From Tropicimonas sediminicola (GTDB lineage: Bacteria; Pseudomonadota; Alphaproteobacteria; Rhodobacterales; Rhodobacteraceae), in contig NZ_FZOY01000011.1 of NCBI RefSeq assembly GCF_900188335.1, forward strand, positions 62,001-126,000: DNA of 64,000 bases, read 5' to 3'. The notes beneath the pieces are model-generated. The model saw only the letters and a list, made by a program, of their open reading frames with translations. It was not told the origin of the DNA and did no database searches. Of the stretch, positions 29,102 through 40,921 are shown one piece after another. Within the stretch, counting starts at the first letter, position 1, and every line of letters begins with the position of its first letter. A program made the position numbers and the translations under genes.

Positions 29102-30166
29102 ATGGACTTTCTGGCAATCGTCGAACGGATCGGGGAGGCGCCGACCGCGGCGCTCTTCGGTCTCGTGACCGGCATGATCTTCGGCATCGCCGCGCAACGC
29201 TCCGACTTCTGCCTCCGGGCCGCCACGGTGGAATTCGCCCGCGGCCGGCTGGGGCCGCGGATGTCGATCTGGCTGCTGACCTTCTCGACCGCGATGGTCT
29301 GGGTCCAGGCGGCGCAGATGGCGGGGCTGATGCGGGCGGAGGACGCGCGCATGATGGCGGTGCCCGGCACCTGGTCCGGCGCGATCATCGGCGGCCTTCT
29401 GTTCGGCATGGGCATGGTGCTGGCGCGCGGCTGTTCGGGGCGGCTGCTGGTGCTGGCGGCGACGGGCAACCTTCGGGCGCTTGTCTCCGGGCTGGTCTTT
29501 GCCGTCGTAGCGCAGATGACCCTGCATGGCGCGCTGTCGCCGGTCCGGGACGGGCTCTCCTCGCTCTGGATCACCGAAGGCGGGCGCAATGTCGATCTTC
29601 TGGCGGCGCTGCACCTGCCGGACACCGGCGGGCTCGTGCTCGGGCTTGTCCTCGCGGCGCTCGCGATCGTGCTGTCGGTCCGAAACCAGCTCGGGATCAC
29701 CAAGCTCTTCATGGCCTCCGGCGTCGGCTTTGCGGTGGCGGTGGGATGGGTGCTGACCTTCGGGCTGAGCCAGGTGGCCTTCGAGCCGATCCAGATCGAG
29801 AGCGCCACCTTCACCGGCCCCTCGGCGAACACGCTGATGTTCTTCCTGCTGCCGGACACAGTGCTGCAATTCGACATCGGGCTGGTGCCCGGAGTGTTCC
29901 TGGGAGCGTTCATCGCCGCCTCGCTGGCGCGGGAAGTGAAGTTCCAGGGCTTCGAGGGCGCCGGCAACATGCAGCGCGCCATGATCGGCGCCGCGGCCAT
30001 GGGATTTGGCGGCATGCTCGCCGGCGGCTGCGCCATCGGGGCGGGCGTCACCGGCACGTCGATCTTTGTGGGAACTGCCTGGCTGGCGCTCACCTTCATG
30101 TGGGTCGGCGCAGTGGCAACCGACTACCTGGTCGACCAGAAGGGCGGCGCGGCCGTCCCGGCCTGA
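29102..30166 (+). CDS. YeeE/YedE-family sulfur-compound (thiosulfate-type) transporter
   Basis: A 354-residue polytopic membrane protein of the YeeE/YedE (DUF395) family. TsuA, the characterised member, imports thiosulfate through a chain of conserved Cys residues. Comparable elements are visible here: AAQRSDFCLRAATVEFARG near residue 35, VLARGCSGRLLVLAATGN near 110, and GGMLAGGCAIGAGVTGTS near residue 305. About ten hydrophobic segments are present. The ATG at 29102 (MDFLAIVERIGE) is the only good start. A candidate FNR box upstream suggests oxygen-linked control. Could also transport another sulfur compound or act in sulfur trafficking. Confidence 0.88.
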   Translation: MDFLAIVERIGEAPTAALFGLVTGMIFGIAAQRSDFCLRAATVEFARGRLGPRMSIWLLTFSTAMVWVQAAQMAGLMRAEDARMMAVPGTWSGAIIGGLLFGMGMVLARGCSGRLLVLAATGNLRALVSGLVFAVVAQMTLHGALSPVRDGLSSLWITEGGRNVDLLAALHLPDTGGLVLGLVLAALAIVLSVRNQLGITKLFMASGVGFAVAVGWVLTFGLSQVAFEPIQIESATFTGPSANTLMFFLLPDTVLQFDIGLVPGVFLGAFIAASLAREVKFQGFEGAGNMQRAMIGAAAMGFGGMLAGGCAIGAGVTGTSIFVGTAWLALTFMWVGAVATDYLVDQKGGAAVPA

Positions 30167-30187
30167 GGCAGAATGGGGAAGTCGGTA

Positions 30188-30268
30188 ACGGGGGGCTTTC
30201 TGCCGCCCGCGCCTTCCGGGCGATCCCGGAAGGCTCCCCCCGAGGAGATTTCGAAACAGGAGAAATGA
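30188..30268 (+). repeat. Family B element, long copy 3
   Basis: Between the convergent sulfur transporter and priA. Order: ACGGGGGGCTTTCTGCCGCC, GCCTTCCGGG / CCCGGAAGGC stem, TCCCCCCGAGGAGATTTCG, AAACAGGAGAAATGACC. Same arrangement as the 23.0 kb copy; the internal stem sequence differs. Confidence 0.6.
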
Positions 30269-30277
30269 CCGGGTCGG

Positions 30278-32476
30278 TCAGAGGAAGCTTTGCGGATCGA
30301 TATCGACCGCGATGCGCATGTTGTTTGGCGGCTTGAACTGCGCCAGCCAGCGCGCGAGCGCAGCCTGCAGCGGGGCCTCCTTTCGAGCCTTGACCAGCAG
30401 GCGAACCCGGTGGCGGCCGCGGATCCGGGCGATGGGCGCCGGGGCCGGGCCGAAGAGCTGTGCCCCGATCTCGCGCAACGGGCCGTCGCGGCGGGCCATC
30501 TCGCCGCCGAGATCGAAGACCTGCGCCACGTCGGGCGAGGACAGCACGATCCCCGCCATGCGGCCGAAGGGCGGCACCCCGGCCGCCCGCCGTTCCTCGC
30601 ACTCGGCCCGCCAGAATGTTTCCTCGTCGCCGGCGAGGATGGCGCGGATCACCGGGTGCTCGGGCTGGTAGGTCTGCAGCATGGCCACGCCGCGACGGTC
30701 GGCCGTGCGCCCGGCCCGGCCGGCGACCTGGCGGACCAGCTGGAAGGTGCGTTCGGCGGCTCGCAGATCGGAGCCCTGCAGGCCGAGATCAGCATCGATC
30801 ACGCCGACCAGGGTGAGCAGCGGGAAGTTGTGGCCCTTGGCCACGAGCTGCGTGCCGATGACGATATCGGCGGCGCCCGAGGCGATCTCCTCGATCTTTG
30901 CCTTCAAAGCACGGGCGGACCCGAAGAGATCCGACGAGAGCACCGCGATCCGGGCCTCCGGGAACAGGCTCACCACTTCCTCCGCGAGCCTCTCAACCCC
31001 CGGCCCGACAGGCGCAAGCCGCCCTTCGACCTCGCAGGAGGGGCAGACCTCCGGCAGCGGCCGTGTCTCGCCGCACTGGTGGCAGACCAGCCGCTTCTGG
31101 AAGCGGTGCTCGACCATGCGGGCGTCGCATTGCGTGCAACCGATCTGGTGGCCGCAGGCCCGGCAGATCGTCACCGGGGCATAGCCGCGGCGGTTTAGGA
31201 ACAGCAGCGACTGCTCGCCCTCGGCGATCCGGGCCTCCACGGCCTGCGCCAGGCGCGGCGAGATCCAGCGGCCGGCGGGCAGCTTGTCGAACCGCATGTC
31301 GATCGCCTTCATCTCGGGCAGCTCCGCCGCGCCGAAACGGGAGCCGAGCTCCAACCGATTGTACTTCCCGGCCTCGGCATTGGCCCAGCTTTCAAGCGAG
31401 GGGGTGGCGGAGGCCAGCACCACCTGCGCAGAGCAGATCGAGGCCCGCAGAACCGCCATGTCGCGGGCATTGTAGAGCACGCCATCCTCCTGCTTGTAGG
31501 AGGTGTCGTGTTCCTCGTCGACGACGATCAGGCCGAGGTCCTGGAACGGCAGGAACAGGGCGGAGCGCGCGCCGACGACGAGCTGCGCGCCGCCGCGGGC
31601 GATCATGCGCCAGGTCCGCCGCCGCTCGGTCATGGTGACGCCGGAATGCCATTCGGCGGGGCGGGCGCCGAAGCGGGCGTCGACGCGGGCGAGAAACTCG
31701 CCGGTCAGCGCGATCTCCGGCAGCAGCACCAGCGCCTGCCGCCCCTGGGCCAGGCATTCGGCGACGGCCTCGAGATAGACCTCGGTCTTGCCGGAGCCGG
31801 TCACGCCCTTGAGCAACGTCGTGCCGTAGCGCCCGGTGCGGACGGAGGCGCGCAGGGCGCCGGCAACCTCGGACTGCGCCTCGCTCAGCGCCAGGCCCTG
31901 CCGGTCGGGGTCGAGACGCGGGAACGGCAGGTCGCGTGGCGTATCCTCCTCGGACACCACACCCTGTTTGACCAGCCCCTTGATCACGCTGGACGTCACC
32001 CCGGCCTGGGCCGAAAGCTCGGTCATGGTGAAGGCAAGCCCGCCGTATTCCTCGAGCACCTCCAGCACCCGGCGTCGGGCATCGGTCATCCGGTCGGGCT
32101 GGCCCTCGCCGCGCCGATAGATCCGCCGCATCGAAGGCGGATCGCTCAGGCCCGGCGCTCGGGTCGCGAGACGCAGCATCGCGGGCATCGGGGTCAGGGT
32201 GTAATCGGCGACACGGCCCAGGAACTCGCGCATTTCCTCGCGCATCGGGGGCACGTCGAGCACCCTGTCGATGGCCCGCAGGCGGGACCGATCGAAGCCC
32301 CCCTGCCCCGGCCCCCAGACCACGCCGGGCACCTTGCGCGGGCCCAGCGGAACCTCGACGAAACTGCCGGTGACACAGCCGCCTTCGGGCGCGGCATAGT
32401 CGAGCAGCCGATCGATCGGCTGGGTTGTCAGAACGGCAACCGGCTGGCCCTCCGCATACCCGGGCTCGACTTCCAT
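30278..32476 (-). CDS. priA: Primosomal protein N' (replication restart helicase)
   Basis: Recognises stalled or repaired replication forks and reloads the replisome. The 732-residue protein contains the N-terminal 3'-DNA-binding domain (VAVLTTQPIDRLLDYAAPEG on), Walker A LLKGVTGSGKTEVYLEAVAE, Walker B box LIVVDEEHDTSYKQEDG, the helicase motif ARDMAVLRAS, and the zinc-binding insert with CRACGHQIGCTQC and CHQCGETRPLPEVCPSCEVEG, eight Cys in all. The ATG at 32476 was chosen because it starts the first conserved domain and has GGGAG about nine bases upstream; the frame upstream to 33136 is a shadow of fsa. Confidence 0.97.
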   Translation of the reverse strand: MEVEPGYAEGQPVAVLTTQPIDRLLDYAAPEGGCVTGSFVEVPLGPRKVPGVVWGPGQGGFDRSRLRAIDRVLDVPPMREEMREFLGRVADYTLTPMPAMLRLATRAPGLSDPPSMRRIYRRGEGQPDRMTDARRRVLEVLEEYGGLAFTMTELSAQAGVTSSVIKGLVKQGVVSEEDTPRDLPFPRLDPDRQGLALSEAQSEVAGALRASVRTGRYGTTLLKGVTGSGKTEVYLEAVAECLAQGRQALVLLPEIALTGEFLARVDARFGARPAEWHSGVTMTERRRTWRMIARGGAQLVVGARSALFLPFQDLGLIVVDEEHDTSYKQEDGVLYNARDMAVLRASICSAQVVLASATPSLESWANAEAGKYNRLELGSRFGAAELPEMKAIDMRFDKLPAGRWISPRLAQAVEARIAEGEQSLLFLNRRGYAPVTICRACGHQIGCTQCDARMVEHRFQKRLVCHQCGETRPLPEVCPSCEVEGRLAPVGPGVERLAEEVVSLFPEARIAVLSSDLFGSARALKAKIEEIASGAADIVIGTQLVAKGHNFPLLTLVGVIDADLGLQGSDLRAAERTFQLVRQVAGRAGRTADRRGVAMLQTYQPEHPVIRAILAGDEETFWRAECEERRAAGVPPFGRMAGIVLSSPDVAQVFDLGGEMARRDGPLREIGAQLFGPAPAPIARIRGRHRVRLLVKARKEAPLQAALARWLAQFKPPNNMRIAVDIDPQSFL

Positions 32477-32687
32477 TCCATCATGCTCCCGACTGCATCT
32501 GGCGCGAACGGGCACCGGACCGGCCCGTTCCGCGGCCCGACCGGGGTAGCCCAGATGATCGAGGGTCGGCAAGGGCGGCTGGCGTGAGGTCGCTCGGCCT
32601 GATACCCTCAGGGCGGGACTCCCGCGCGCCCGGTGATTGGGATAACAGGGGCGCGACTCGCATGCGAAGCCCCAGAGGAGACACAGC

Positions 32688-33341
32688 ATGAAATTCTTCG
32701 TTGATACCGCGGAAGTCGAAGCCATCGCCGAACTGAACGATCTCGGCATGGTCGACGGCGTGACCACCAACCCCTCGCTGATCATGAAATCCGGCCGGGA
32801 CATCAAGGAAGTCACGAAAGAGATCTGCGACATGATCGACGGCCCCGTGTCGGCCGAGACCGTTGCGCTGGACGCAGAGGGCATGATCGCCGAGGGCCGC
32901 GAGCTGGCCAAGATCGCCGACAACATCGCGATCAAGGTGCCGCTGACCTGGGACGGCCTGAAGGCCTGCAAGGTCCTGTCCGACGAGGGCCGTATGGTCA
33001 ATGTGACGCTCTGCTTCTCGGCGAACCAGGCGCTGCTGGCGGCCAAGGCCGGCGCGACCTTCATCTCTCCCTTCATCGGACGGCTGGATGATCTCGCCAT
33101 CGACGGCATGGAGCTGATCGCCGAGATCCGCGCCATCTATGACAACTACGACTTCTCGACCGAAATCCTCGCGGCCTCGATCCGCTCGATCAACCACATG
33201 AAGGAAGCCGCCCTGATCGGCGCCGACGTGGCGACGGCCCCGCCGGGCGTGATCAAGGCGATGGCCGGCCACGCGCTCACCGACAAGGGGCTCGACGCCT
33301 TCATGAAGGACTGGGCGAAGACCGGTCAGAAGATCCTCTGA
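32688..33341 (+). CDS. fsa: Fructose-6-phosphate aldolase / transaldolase-like protein
   Basis: A 217-residue class I aldolase of the TalC/Fsa type. It starts [20 protein letters not shown], with the [10 protein letters not shown] signature at residues 23-32, the Schiff-base lysine in [13 protein letters not shown] (Lys 83), and [20 protein letters not shown] next. The short form either cleaves fructose 6-phosphate to dihydroxyacetone and glyceraldehyde 3-phosphate or works as a transaldolase in the pentose phosphate pathway. Sequence alone does not separate the two. The gene is divergent from priA and stands alone; the first 18 bases before the ATG include AGGAGACAC, a good ribosome-binding site. 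Confidence 0.93.
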   Translation: MKFFVDTAEVEAIAELNDLGMVDGVTTNPSLIMKSGRDIKEVTKEICDMIDGPVSAETVALDAEGMIAEGRELAKIADNIAIKVPLTWDGLKACKVLSDEGRMVNVTLCFSANQALLAAKAGATFISPFIGRLDDLAIDGMELIAEIRAIYDNYDFSTEILAASIRSINHMKEAALIGADVATAPPGVIKAMAGHALTDKGLDAFMKDWAKTGQKIL

Positions 33342-33568
33342 TCACCTGCGCACCGGCGGCTCCGGCCGCCGGATCTGCCCGATAGACCACCTGAGAGCGG
33401 GGCATCCACGCCCCGCCTCGCCTCCCACGACATGGCCCGAAGGGACAGGCGCGCGTGCCTCCGATGTGTGGCGATCGGGCCGCGCCCGAAAGGCGATCGC
33501 GCCAGATCCGGCGCAGCAGGCTGGACCGGCGCCGGATCACCGGTGCAGAAAGATGTCGGAGAATTCTG

Positions 33569-34330
33569 ATGGCTCGTGTAGATTTGCCGGGCGAAGTTGA
33601 AGTGAACGGGACAGGCATGAACGAAGTGGCGGTGGACCTGGACGAGATGCGCGAGAAGATTCTTTCCGAGCCGGACGTGATCCTGGACGATCGCGACATC
33701 ATGCGGGCTCTGATCGCGGCCAACGAGAAATCCCTTGGCACCAACATCGTCGACCTGCGCGGAATCGCCATGGAACGGCTCGAAAGCCGGCTGGACCGGC
33801 TCGAGGATACACACCGGTCTGTCATCGCCGCCGCCTACGACAATCTGGCCGGCACCAACCAGATCCACCGTGCGATCCTGACCATGCTGGACCCGGTGAC
33901 CTTCGAGGGGTTCCTCAAGGGTCTGGGCAGCGACGTGGCCGCGATCCTGCGGGTCGACTGCATTCGCCTGGTGCTCGAATCGCCGGCCAATGCCGAGGGC
34001 GATGTCGCCATCCGCAAGCTCGGCGACGTGCTGAACGTGGTGAAGCCCGGCTATATCCAGGACTACGTTACCCATGGCCGCGAAGGCGCGCCCGTGCGCC
34101 CCGTGACCCTGCGCCAGCTGCGCCCGGAATCCGAAGGGCTCTATGGCGAGGCGGCGAACTGGATCAATTCCGAGGCGCTGCTGCTGCTCGACTTCGGCGA
34201 GGGTCGCCAGCCCGGGATGCTGGCGCTCGGCGCCGAGGACCCGCACCAGTTCCGCCCCAACCAGGCGACCGACCTGCTGGCCTTCTTCGCCGGGGTCTTC
34301 GAACGCCAGATGCGGCGTTGGCTGAGCTGA
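33569..34330 (+). CDS. DUF484 family protein
   Basis: A 253-residue cytoplasmic protein related to GAF-like DUF484. An N-terminal helical region (VDLDEMREKILSEPDVILDD, ending with DIMRALIAANE) precedes the LESRLDRLEDTHRSVIAAA coiled-coil segment and a GAF-like domain (ILTMLDPVTFEGFLKGLGSD on). The DFGEGRQPGMLALGAEDPHQ segment and terminal FAGVFERQMRRWL are typical for the family. DUF484 is very often encoded directly before xerC, as here: its last codons overlap xerC by 13 bases. The ATG at 33569 has GGAG seven bases upstream. Molecular function unknown. Confidence 0.88.
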   Translation: MARVDLPGEVEVNGTGMNEVAVDLDEMREKILSEPDVILDDRDIMRALIAANEKSLGTNIVDLRGIAMERLESRLDRLEDTHRSVIAAAYDNLAGTNQIHRAILTMLDPVTFEGFLKGLGSDVAAILRVDCIRLVLESPANAEGDVAIRKLGDVLNVVKPGYIQDYVTHGREGAPVRPVTLRQLRPESEGLYGEAANWINSEALLLLDFGEGRQPGMLALGAEDPHQFRPNQATDLLAFFAGVFERQMRRWLS

Positions 34331-35247
34331 TCCGGATTTCCCAAGGCCTTGCCGACGCCCTCGCGCGCTGGCTGGAGCATCTGCGGGCGATCGACGGCGC
34401 GGCCGGCGCGACGCTCACCGCCTACCAGCGGGACGTTCAGGGCTTTCTTGCCTTCATGACTGAACACCAGGGCGAGAGCCTTGGCGAGGCGGCGCTGGCG
34501 CGCCTTCGGGTTACCGACATGCGGGCCTGGATGGCGCATGAGCGGGCGCGCGGCGTCTCGGCCCGGTCGCTGGCCCGCGCGCTCTCGGCGGTCAAGAACT
34601 TCGCCGGCTGGATGGCGGAGCGGGACGGGTTCGACGCCACCGCGATCCTCGCCGCGCGCGCCCCGAAGTACCGCCGCCGCCTGCCCCGCCCGCTGAGCGA
34701 GGACGCCGCGAAGGCGGTGATCGGCACCGTGGAGCTCCAGTCGGACGAGCCCTGGATCGCCGCCCGCGACACCGCCGTCATCACCCTCCTCTACGGCTGC
34801 GGCCTGCGGATCTCCGAAGCGCTCGGGCTGACCGCGGATGTCCTGCCGATGGGCGACAGCCTGCGCATTCGCGGCAAGGGCGGCAAGGAGCGGATGGTGC
34901 CCGTTCTGCCCGCGGCACGCGAGGCGGTTCGGGCCTATGTCGATCTCTGCCCGATCCAGCTGGCGCCCGGCGCGCCGCTGTTTCGCGGCAAACGCGGCGG
35001 CGCGCTGAACCCGCGACTGATCGCCAAGGCCATGGAACGGACGCGGATGCAGCTCGGCCTGCCCGCCTCGGCCACGCCCCATGCGCTGCGCCACAGCTTC
35101 GCCACCCATCTGCTGAGCGCCGGCGGCGACCTGCGGGCGATCCAGGAGCTGCTCGGCCACGCCTCGCTCGCCACGACCCAGGCCTATACCGCCGTCGACA
35201 CCGCGCGCCTCATGGAAGTCTACCAGAGCGCCCACCCCAGGGCCTGA
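34318..35247 (+). CDS. xerC: Tyrosine recombinase XerC
   Basis: Site-specific recombinase that, with XerD, resolves chromosome dimers at dif. The 309-residue protein has a SAM-like N-terminal DNA-binding domain to about residue 110, then the catalytic domain: YGCGLRISEALGLTAD (first Arg), KGGKERMVP (Lys), PHALRHSFATHLLSAGGDL (His-x-x-Arg), LLGHASLATTQAYTAVDTA (His and the nucleophilic Tyr). All six catalytic residues are present. The start is a TTG at 34318 that lies inside the last codons of DUF484; no ATG or GTG follows until well into the N-terminal domain, so coupling to DUF484 translation is likely. Confidence 0.95.
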   Translation: MAELIRISQGLADALARWLEHLRAIDGAAGATLTAYQRDVQGFLAFMTEHQGESLGEAALARLRVTDMRAWMAHERARGVSARSLARALSAVKNFAGWMAERDGFDATAILAARAPKYRRRLPRPLSEDAAKAVIGTVELQSDEPWIAARDTAVITLLYGCGLRISEALGLTADVLPMGDSLRIRGKGGKERMVPVLPAAREAVRAYVDLCPIQLAPGAPLFRGKRGGALNPRLIAKAMERTRMQLGLPASATPHALRHSFATHLLSAGGDLRAIQELLGHASLATTQAYTAVDTARLMEVYQSAHPRA

Positions 35248-35349
35248 ATCCGGCAGAATGACGAGACAGGTGCGCGGAGGCATTTCATCCTGCGGGGAAT
35301 TGTCTAGAGTGCAGGAAAGCCACGGCCCAGCCCATTCCGAAAGAGCCCG

Positions 35350-36054
35350 ATGAAGCCAGAGCACCGCGCCTATTCCGTCCACCTCCTGACCGCGACCGGC
35401 GCCGTCCTCGCGATGCTCGCGCTGCTGTCGGCGGTGAGCTACGACTGGCCGATGATGTTCCTCTGGCTGGTCGTCGCCTTTGCCGTGGACGGCATCGACG
35501 GCCCGCTGGCGCGCAAGTACGACGTGCTGAACCTTGCTCCGCGGGTCGACGGCGCGCTGCTCGACCTCATCATCGACTATCTCACCTACGTCTTCATCCC
35601 GGCCTTCGCGCTGCATGCCTCCGGGCTGATGCCGGGCTGGCCGGGCTGGGTGGCGCTGGTGATCATCACCTTCGCCAGCGCGCTCTATTTCGCGGACACC
35701 CGGATGAAGACCGAGGACAAGTCCTTCTCCGGCTTTCCGGGCTGCTGGAACATGGTGGTCATCGTGATCTTCGCCATCTCGCCGCCGGCCTGGGCGGTGC
35801 TGCCCGCGGTGGTGCTACTGGCCGGGGCGATGTTCGTCGACATCCGGTTCATCCACCCCGTCCGAACCCGCCGCTGGCGGATGATCTCGCTGCCGGTGGT
35901 GCTGGTCTGGACTGTCTGCGCGGCCTGGGCGGCCTGGGTCGCCTTCGACCCGCAGAGCTGGGCAAAGGTCGGACTCGTGCTGTCCAGCCTCTACCTGCTC
36001 CTGGCCGGCATCGTGCAGCAGATGTTCCCCGAGCGGGAGCTGTCGGACGCCTGA
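35350..36054 (+). CDS. pcs: Phosphatidylcholine synthase
   Basis: Condenses CDP-diacylglycerol with choline to make phosphatidylcholine in one step, a pathway found in alphaproteobacteria. The 234-residue membrane protein has eight predicted TM segments and a CDP-alcohol phosphotransferase motif between TM2 and TM3: DGIDGPLARKYD followed by RVDGALLDLIIDYLTY, which provides the required Asp residues. SGFPGCWNMVVIVIF and DIRFIHPVRT are also typical for Pcs. The start at 35350 is the ATG before the first TM. The free choline this needs also feeds the glycine betaine route that yields dimethylglycine, so it fits the demethylating flavoprotein upstream, but that is inference. Confidence 0.92.
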   Translation: MKPEHRAYSVHLLTATGAVLAMLALLSAVSYDWPMMFLWLVVAFAVDGIDGPLARKYDVLNLAPRVDGALLDLIIDYLTYVFIPAFALHASGLMPGWPGWVALVIITFASALYFADTRMKTEDKSFSGFPGCWNMVVIVIFAISPPAWAVLPAVVLLAGAMFVDIRFIHPVRTRRWRMISLPVVLVWTVCAAWAAWVAFDPQSWAKVGLVLSSLYLLLAGIVQQMFPERELSDA

Positions 36055-36117
36055 CCGCGCCGACCGGCATCCCGGATGCCGGCCGGCCTTGGTGAAGCAC
36101 CGAACCTCCGCCCCGGC

Positions 36118-38955
<2,838 letters not shown>

Positions 38956-39118
38956 GGGCGGGTTTCCCGGTCAGTCGTTCTTGTTGTTTGATGCGGCGTC
39001 CCGTGGCCGGGACCATCCGCGAACTTGGCGGCTGCGCCGCGGGACGGGGCCGTCAAGGCCCCTGTCGGTCGGGCCTCGCGGGCCGGTGCGGGGCGGGGGC
39101 ACGCGGCCCCCTGCCCAG

Positions 39119-39478
39119 TCAGCCGATCAGATCCTTGTAGGCGTCCTCGTCAAGGTAGTCGTCGAGCTGCGCGGTGCCCTCGACCTTGACCTTAAAGAAC
39201 CAGGCGCTCCCCTCGGCGTCCTCGTTGACGGACGCGGGGTTCTCCACGATCGCCTCGTTGACCTCGACGATCTCGCCGTCGAGCGGCGCGGTGATGTCGG
39301 AGGCGGCCTTGACCGACTCGATCACCACGATCTCGTCGCCCTTCGACACCTGCGTGCCGACCTCGGGCAGCTCGATGAAGACGATATCGCCCAGCTGTTC
39401 CTGCGCGTGGTCGGTGATCCCGACGGTGACGACGTCGCCGTCGAGGCTGAGCCATTCGTGGTCTTCGGTATACTTCAT
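39119..39478 (-). CDS. gcvH: Glycine cleavage system H protein
   Basis: Small lipoyl carrier that moves the aminomethyl group between P, T and L proteins. The 119-residue protein begins [20 protein letters not shown] and holds the lipoylated Lys in [39 protein letters not shown] and the C-terminal WFFKVKVE stretch match the family. The start at 39478 (MKYTED) is preferred to the in-frame ATG three codons upstream, because GAGGAG is ten bases from the former and touches the latter. It lies 14 bases after the gcvT stop. Confidence 0.97.
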   Translation of the reverse strand: MKYTEDHEWLSLDGDVVTVGITDHAQEQLGDIVFIELPEVGTQVSKGDEIVVIESVKAASDITAPLDGEIVEVNEAIVENPASVNEDAEGSAWFFKVKVEGTAQLDDYLDEDAYKDLIG

Positions 39479-39492
39479 CGCTGGCATGCTCC

Positions 39493-40614
39493 TCAGCGTT
39501 TGTAGGTTGCGGGACGGAAAGGAAGGGCGGCGACGCGGACGGGCAGGCGCTTGCCGCGCACCTCGCCCCAGAGCCGCGTGTCGACGGCCGAAAGACGGGC
39601 CGGGACATATCCCATGGAGATCGGGTGGCCCACCGTCGGGCCGAAGGCGCCGGAAGTCACGCGCCCCACCGGGAGCGCCGCATCCTCGGCCTCGAACAGG
39701 ATCACGCCCTCGCGCATCGGGGCGCGCCCCTCGGGGATCAGCCCGACGCGGCGGGCGTCGTCCAGATCCACCTCGGCGGCCGAGAGCTTGCGACCGATCA
39801 CGCCGTCGCCCGGGTATCCGCCGGAACGCGACCCGCTGGGCCGGCGCACCTTCTGGATCGCCCAGGTCAGGTTGGCCTGCACCGGGTCGGTCGTTGTGTC
39901 GATGTCGTGACCATAGAGGCAGAGCCCGGCCTCCAGCCGCAGGCTGTCGCGCGCGCCAAGCCCGATCGGTTCGACCTCTTCCATCTCCAGCAGCGCCCGG
40001 GCGAAGGCCTCGGCCTGCCCCTCCTGAACGGAGATCTCGAAGCCGTCCTCGCCGGTGTAGCCGGAGCGCGAGATCCAGAGCCCGCCGAACGGGCTCGGCA
40101 GGGTCGCCACCGACATGAAGCCCATGTCTGTCACCGGCACGATCCGTGACAGCGCCGCTTCGGCGGCCGGCCCCTGCAGAGCGATCAGCGCCCGGTCCGT
40201 GACCTCGGTCACCTCAGTCAGCGTCAGCCCGCTGCGCAGGTGGGCGATGTCGTCTTCCTTGCAGGCGGCGTTCACCACCACGAAGAAATCGTCGCCCCGG
40301 TTCGCCACCATCAAGTCATCGAGGATCCCGCCGTTGCTGTCGGTGAAGAAGGCATAGCGCTGCCGCCCCTCGTCCAGCCCGAGGATCGATTGCGGCACCA
40401 GCGATTCCAGCTCCGCCGCCGCCTGCGAACCGGTGAGCAGGACCTGCCCCATGTGGCTCACGTCGAACAGCCCGGCCGCGGCGCGGGTGTGCTGGTGCTC
40501 CTTCATCACCCCAATGGCGTATTGCACAGGCATCTCGTACCCGGCGAAGGGCACCATCCGCGCCCCCAGCTCAAGGTGCAGGGCATGCAGCGGTGTCGTT
40601 TTCAGATCAGCCAC
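39493..40614 (-). CDS. gcvT: Aminomethyltransferase (glycine cleavage system T protein)
   Basis: Transfers the methylene group to tetrahydrofolate, releasing ammonia, in the glycine cleavage system. The 373-residue protein begins [20 protein letters not shown] and shows the GcvT signature [34 protein letters not shown], and [11 protein letters not shown] (folate region) in the usual spacing. The GTG at 40614 is preferred because GGAGAGGAG lies five bases upstream; upstream in-frame residues are not conserved. First gene of the gcvTHP operon, 85 bases downstream of a tandem glycine riboswitch. Its fold also recurs as the C-terminal half of the flavoprotein at 2.9-5.3 kb. Confidence 0.97.
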   Translation of the reverse strand: MADLKTTPLHALHLELGARMVPFAGYEMPVQYAIGVMKEHQHTRAAAGLFDVSHMGQVLLTGSQAAAELESLVPQSILGLDEGRQRYAFFTDSNGGILDDLMVANRGDDFFVVVNAACKEDDIAHLRSGLTLTEVTEVTDRALIALQGPAAEAALSRIVPVTDMGFMSVATLPSPFGGLWISRSGYTGEDGFEISVQEGQAEAFARALLEMEEVEPIGLGARDSLRLEAGLCLYGHDIDTTTDPVQANLTWAIQKVRRPSGSRSGGYPGDGVIGRKLSAAEVDLDDARRVGLIPEGRAPMREGVILFEAEDAALPVGRVTSGAFGPTVGHPISMGYVPARLSAVDTRLWGEVRGKRLPVRVAALPFRPATYKR

Positions 40615-40698
40615 CGGCTCTCCTCTCCTTCGCGTCTGCGGCCGTCGGGAAAACCGTCCGGCACCGATTGTGGCACGTCCCGTGCCAGTCACCCGATG

Positions 40699-40856
40699 CC
40701 CCCTCTGTCCTTTCGCCTGAGATCGTTATCCCTTCGGCGGGGGCTCATGCCCCTCTCTCCAGAGTTTTGTCCCCGTGCGGTCCTTGAGCCTGAGAGTTTA
40801 CCGGGGCGGTTGCTCCTTCGGCACCGGTCAGTGACCGGATTCTCCCGACGCGGGGT
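40699..40856 (-). promoter_or_regulatory. Tandem glycine riboswitch of gcvTHP
   Basis: Two successive glycine aptamers on the minus strand. Aptamer 1 (about 40856-40771) has the CGTCGGGAGA start, GCCGAAGGAGCAA, CTCTCAGGC and AAGGACCGCACGGGG. Aptamer 2 (about 40768-40699) has CTCTGGAGAGAGG, GCCGAAGGGATAA, TCTCAGGC and AAAGGACAGAGG. The P1 stems close as CCCCG/CGGGG and CTCTG/CAGAG-like pairs. The linker between aptamers is only a few bases. Known glycine riboswitches of this kind turn on gcv genes when glycine is high, and the 85 bases before gcvT leave room for the expression platform. Confidence 0.93.
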
Positions 40857-40921
40857 TTCTCTTCGCATAGCGAATGGAACGGGCTCCGGCAAGCCTTGCC
40901 TTCAGCGGCGCAAGGCACGAC

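Noticed and set aside
38956-39118. GC-rich hairpins in the gap between gcvH and gcvP
   Set aside because: The gap contains several overlapping weak inverted repeats but none with a clear stem-plus-T-run or matching either repeat family, so no terminator or element is called.
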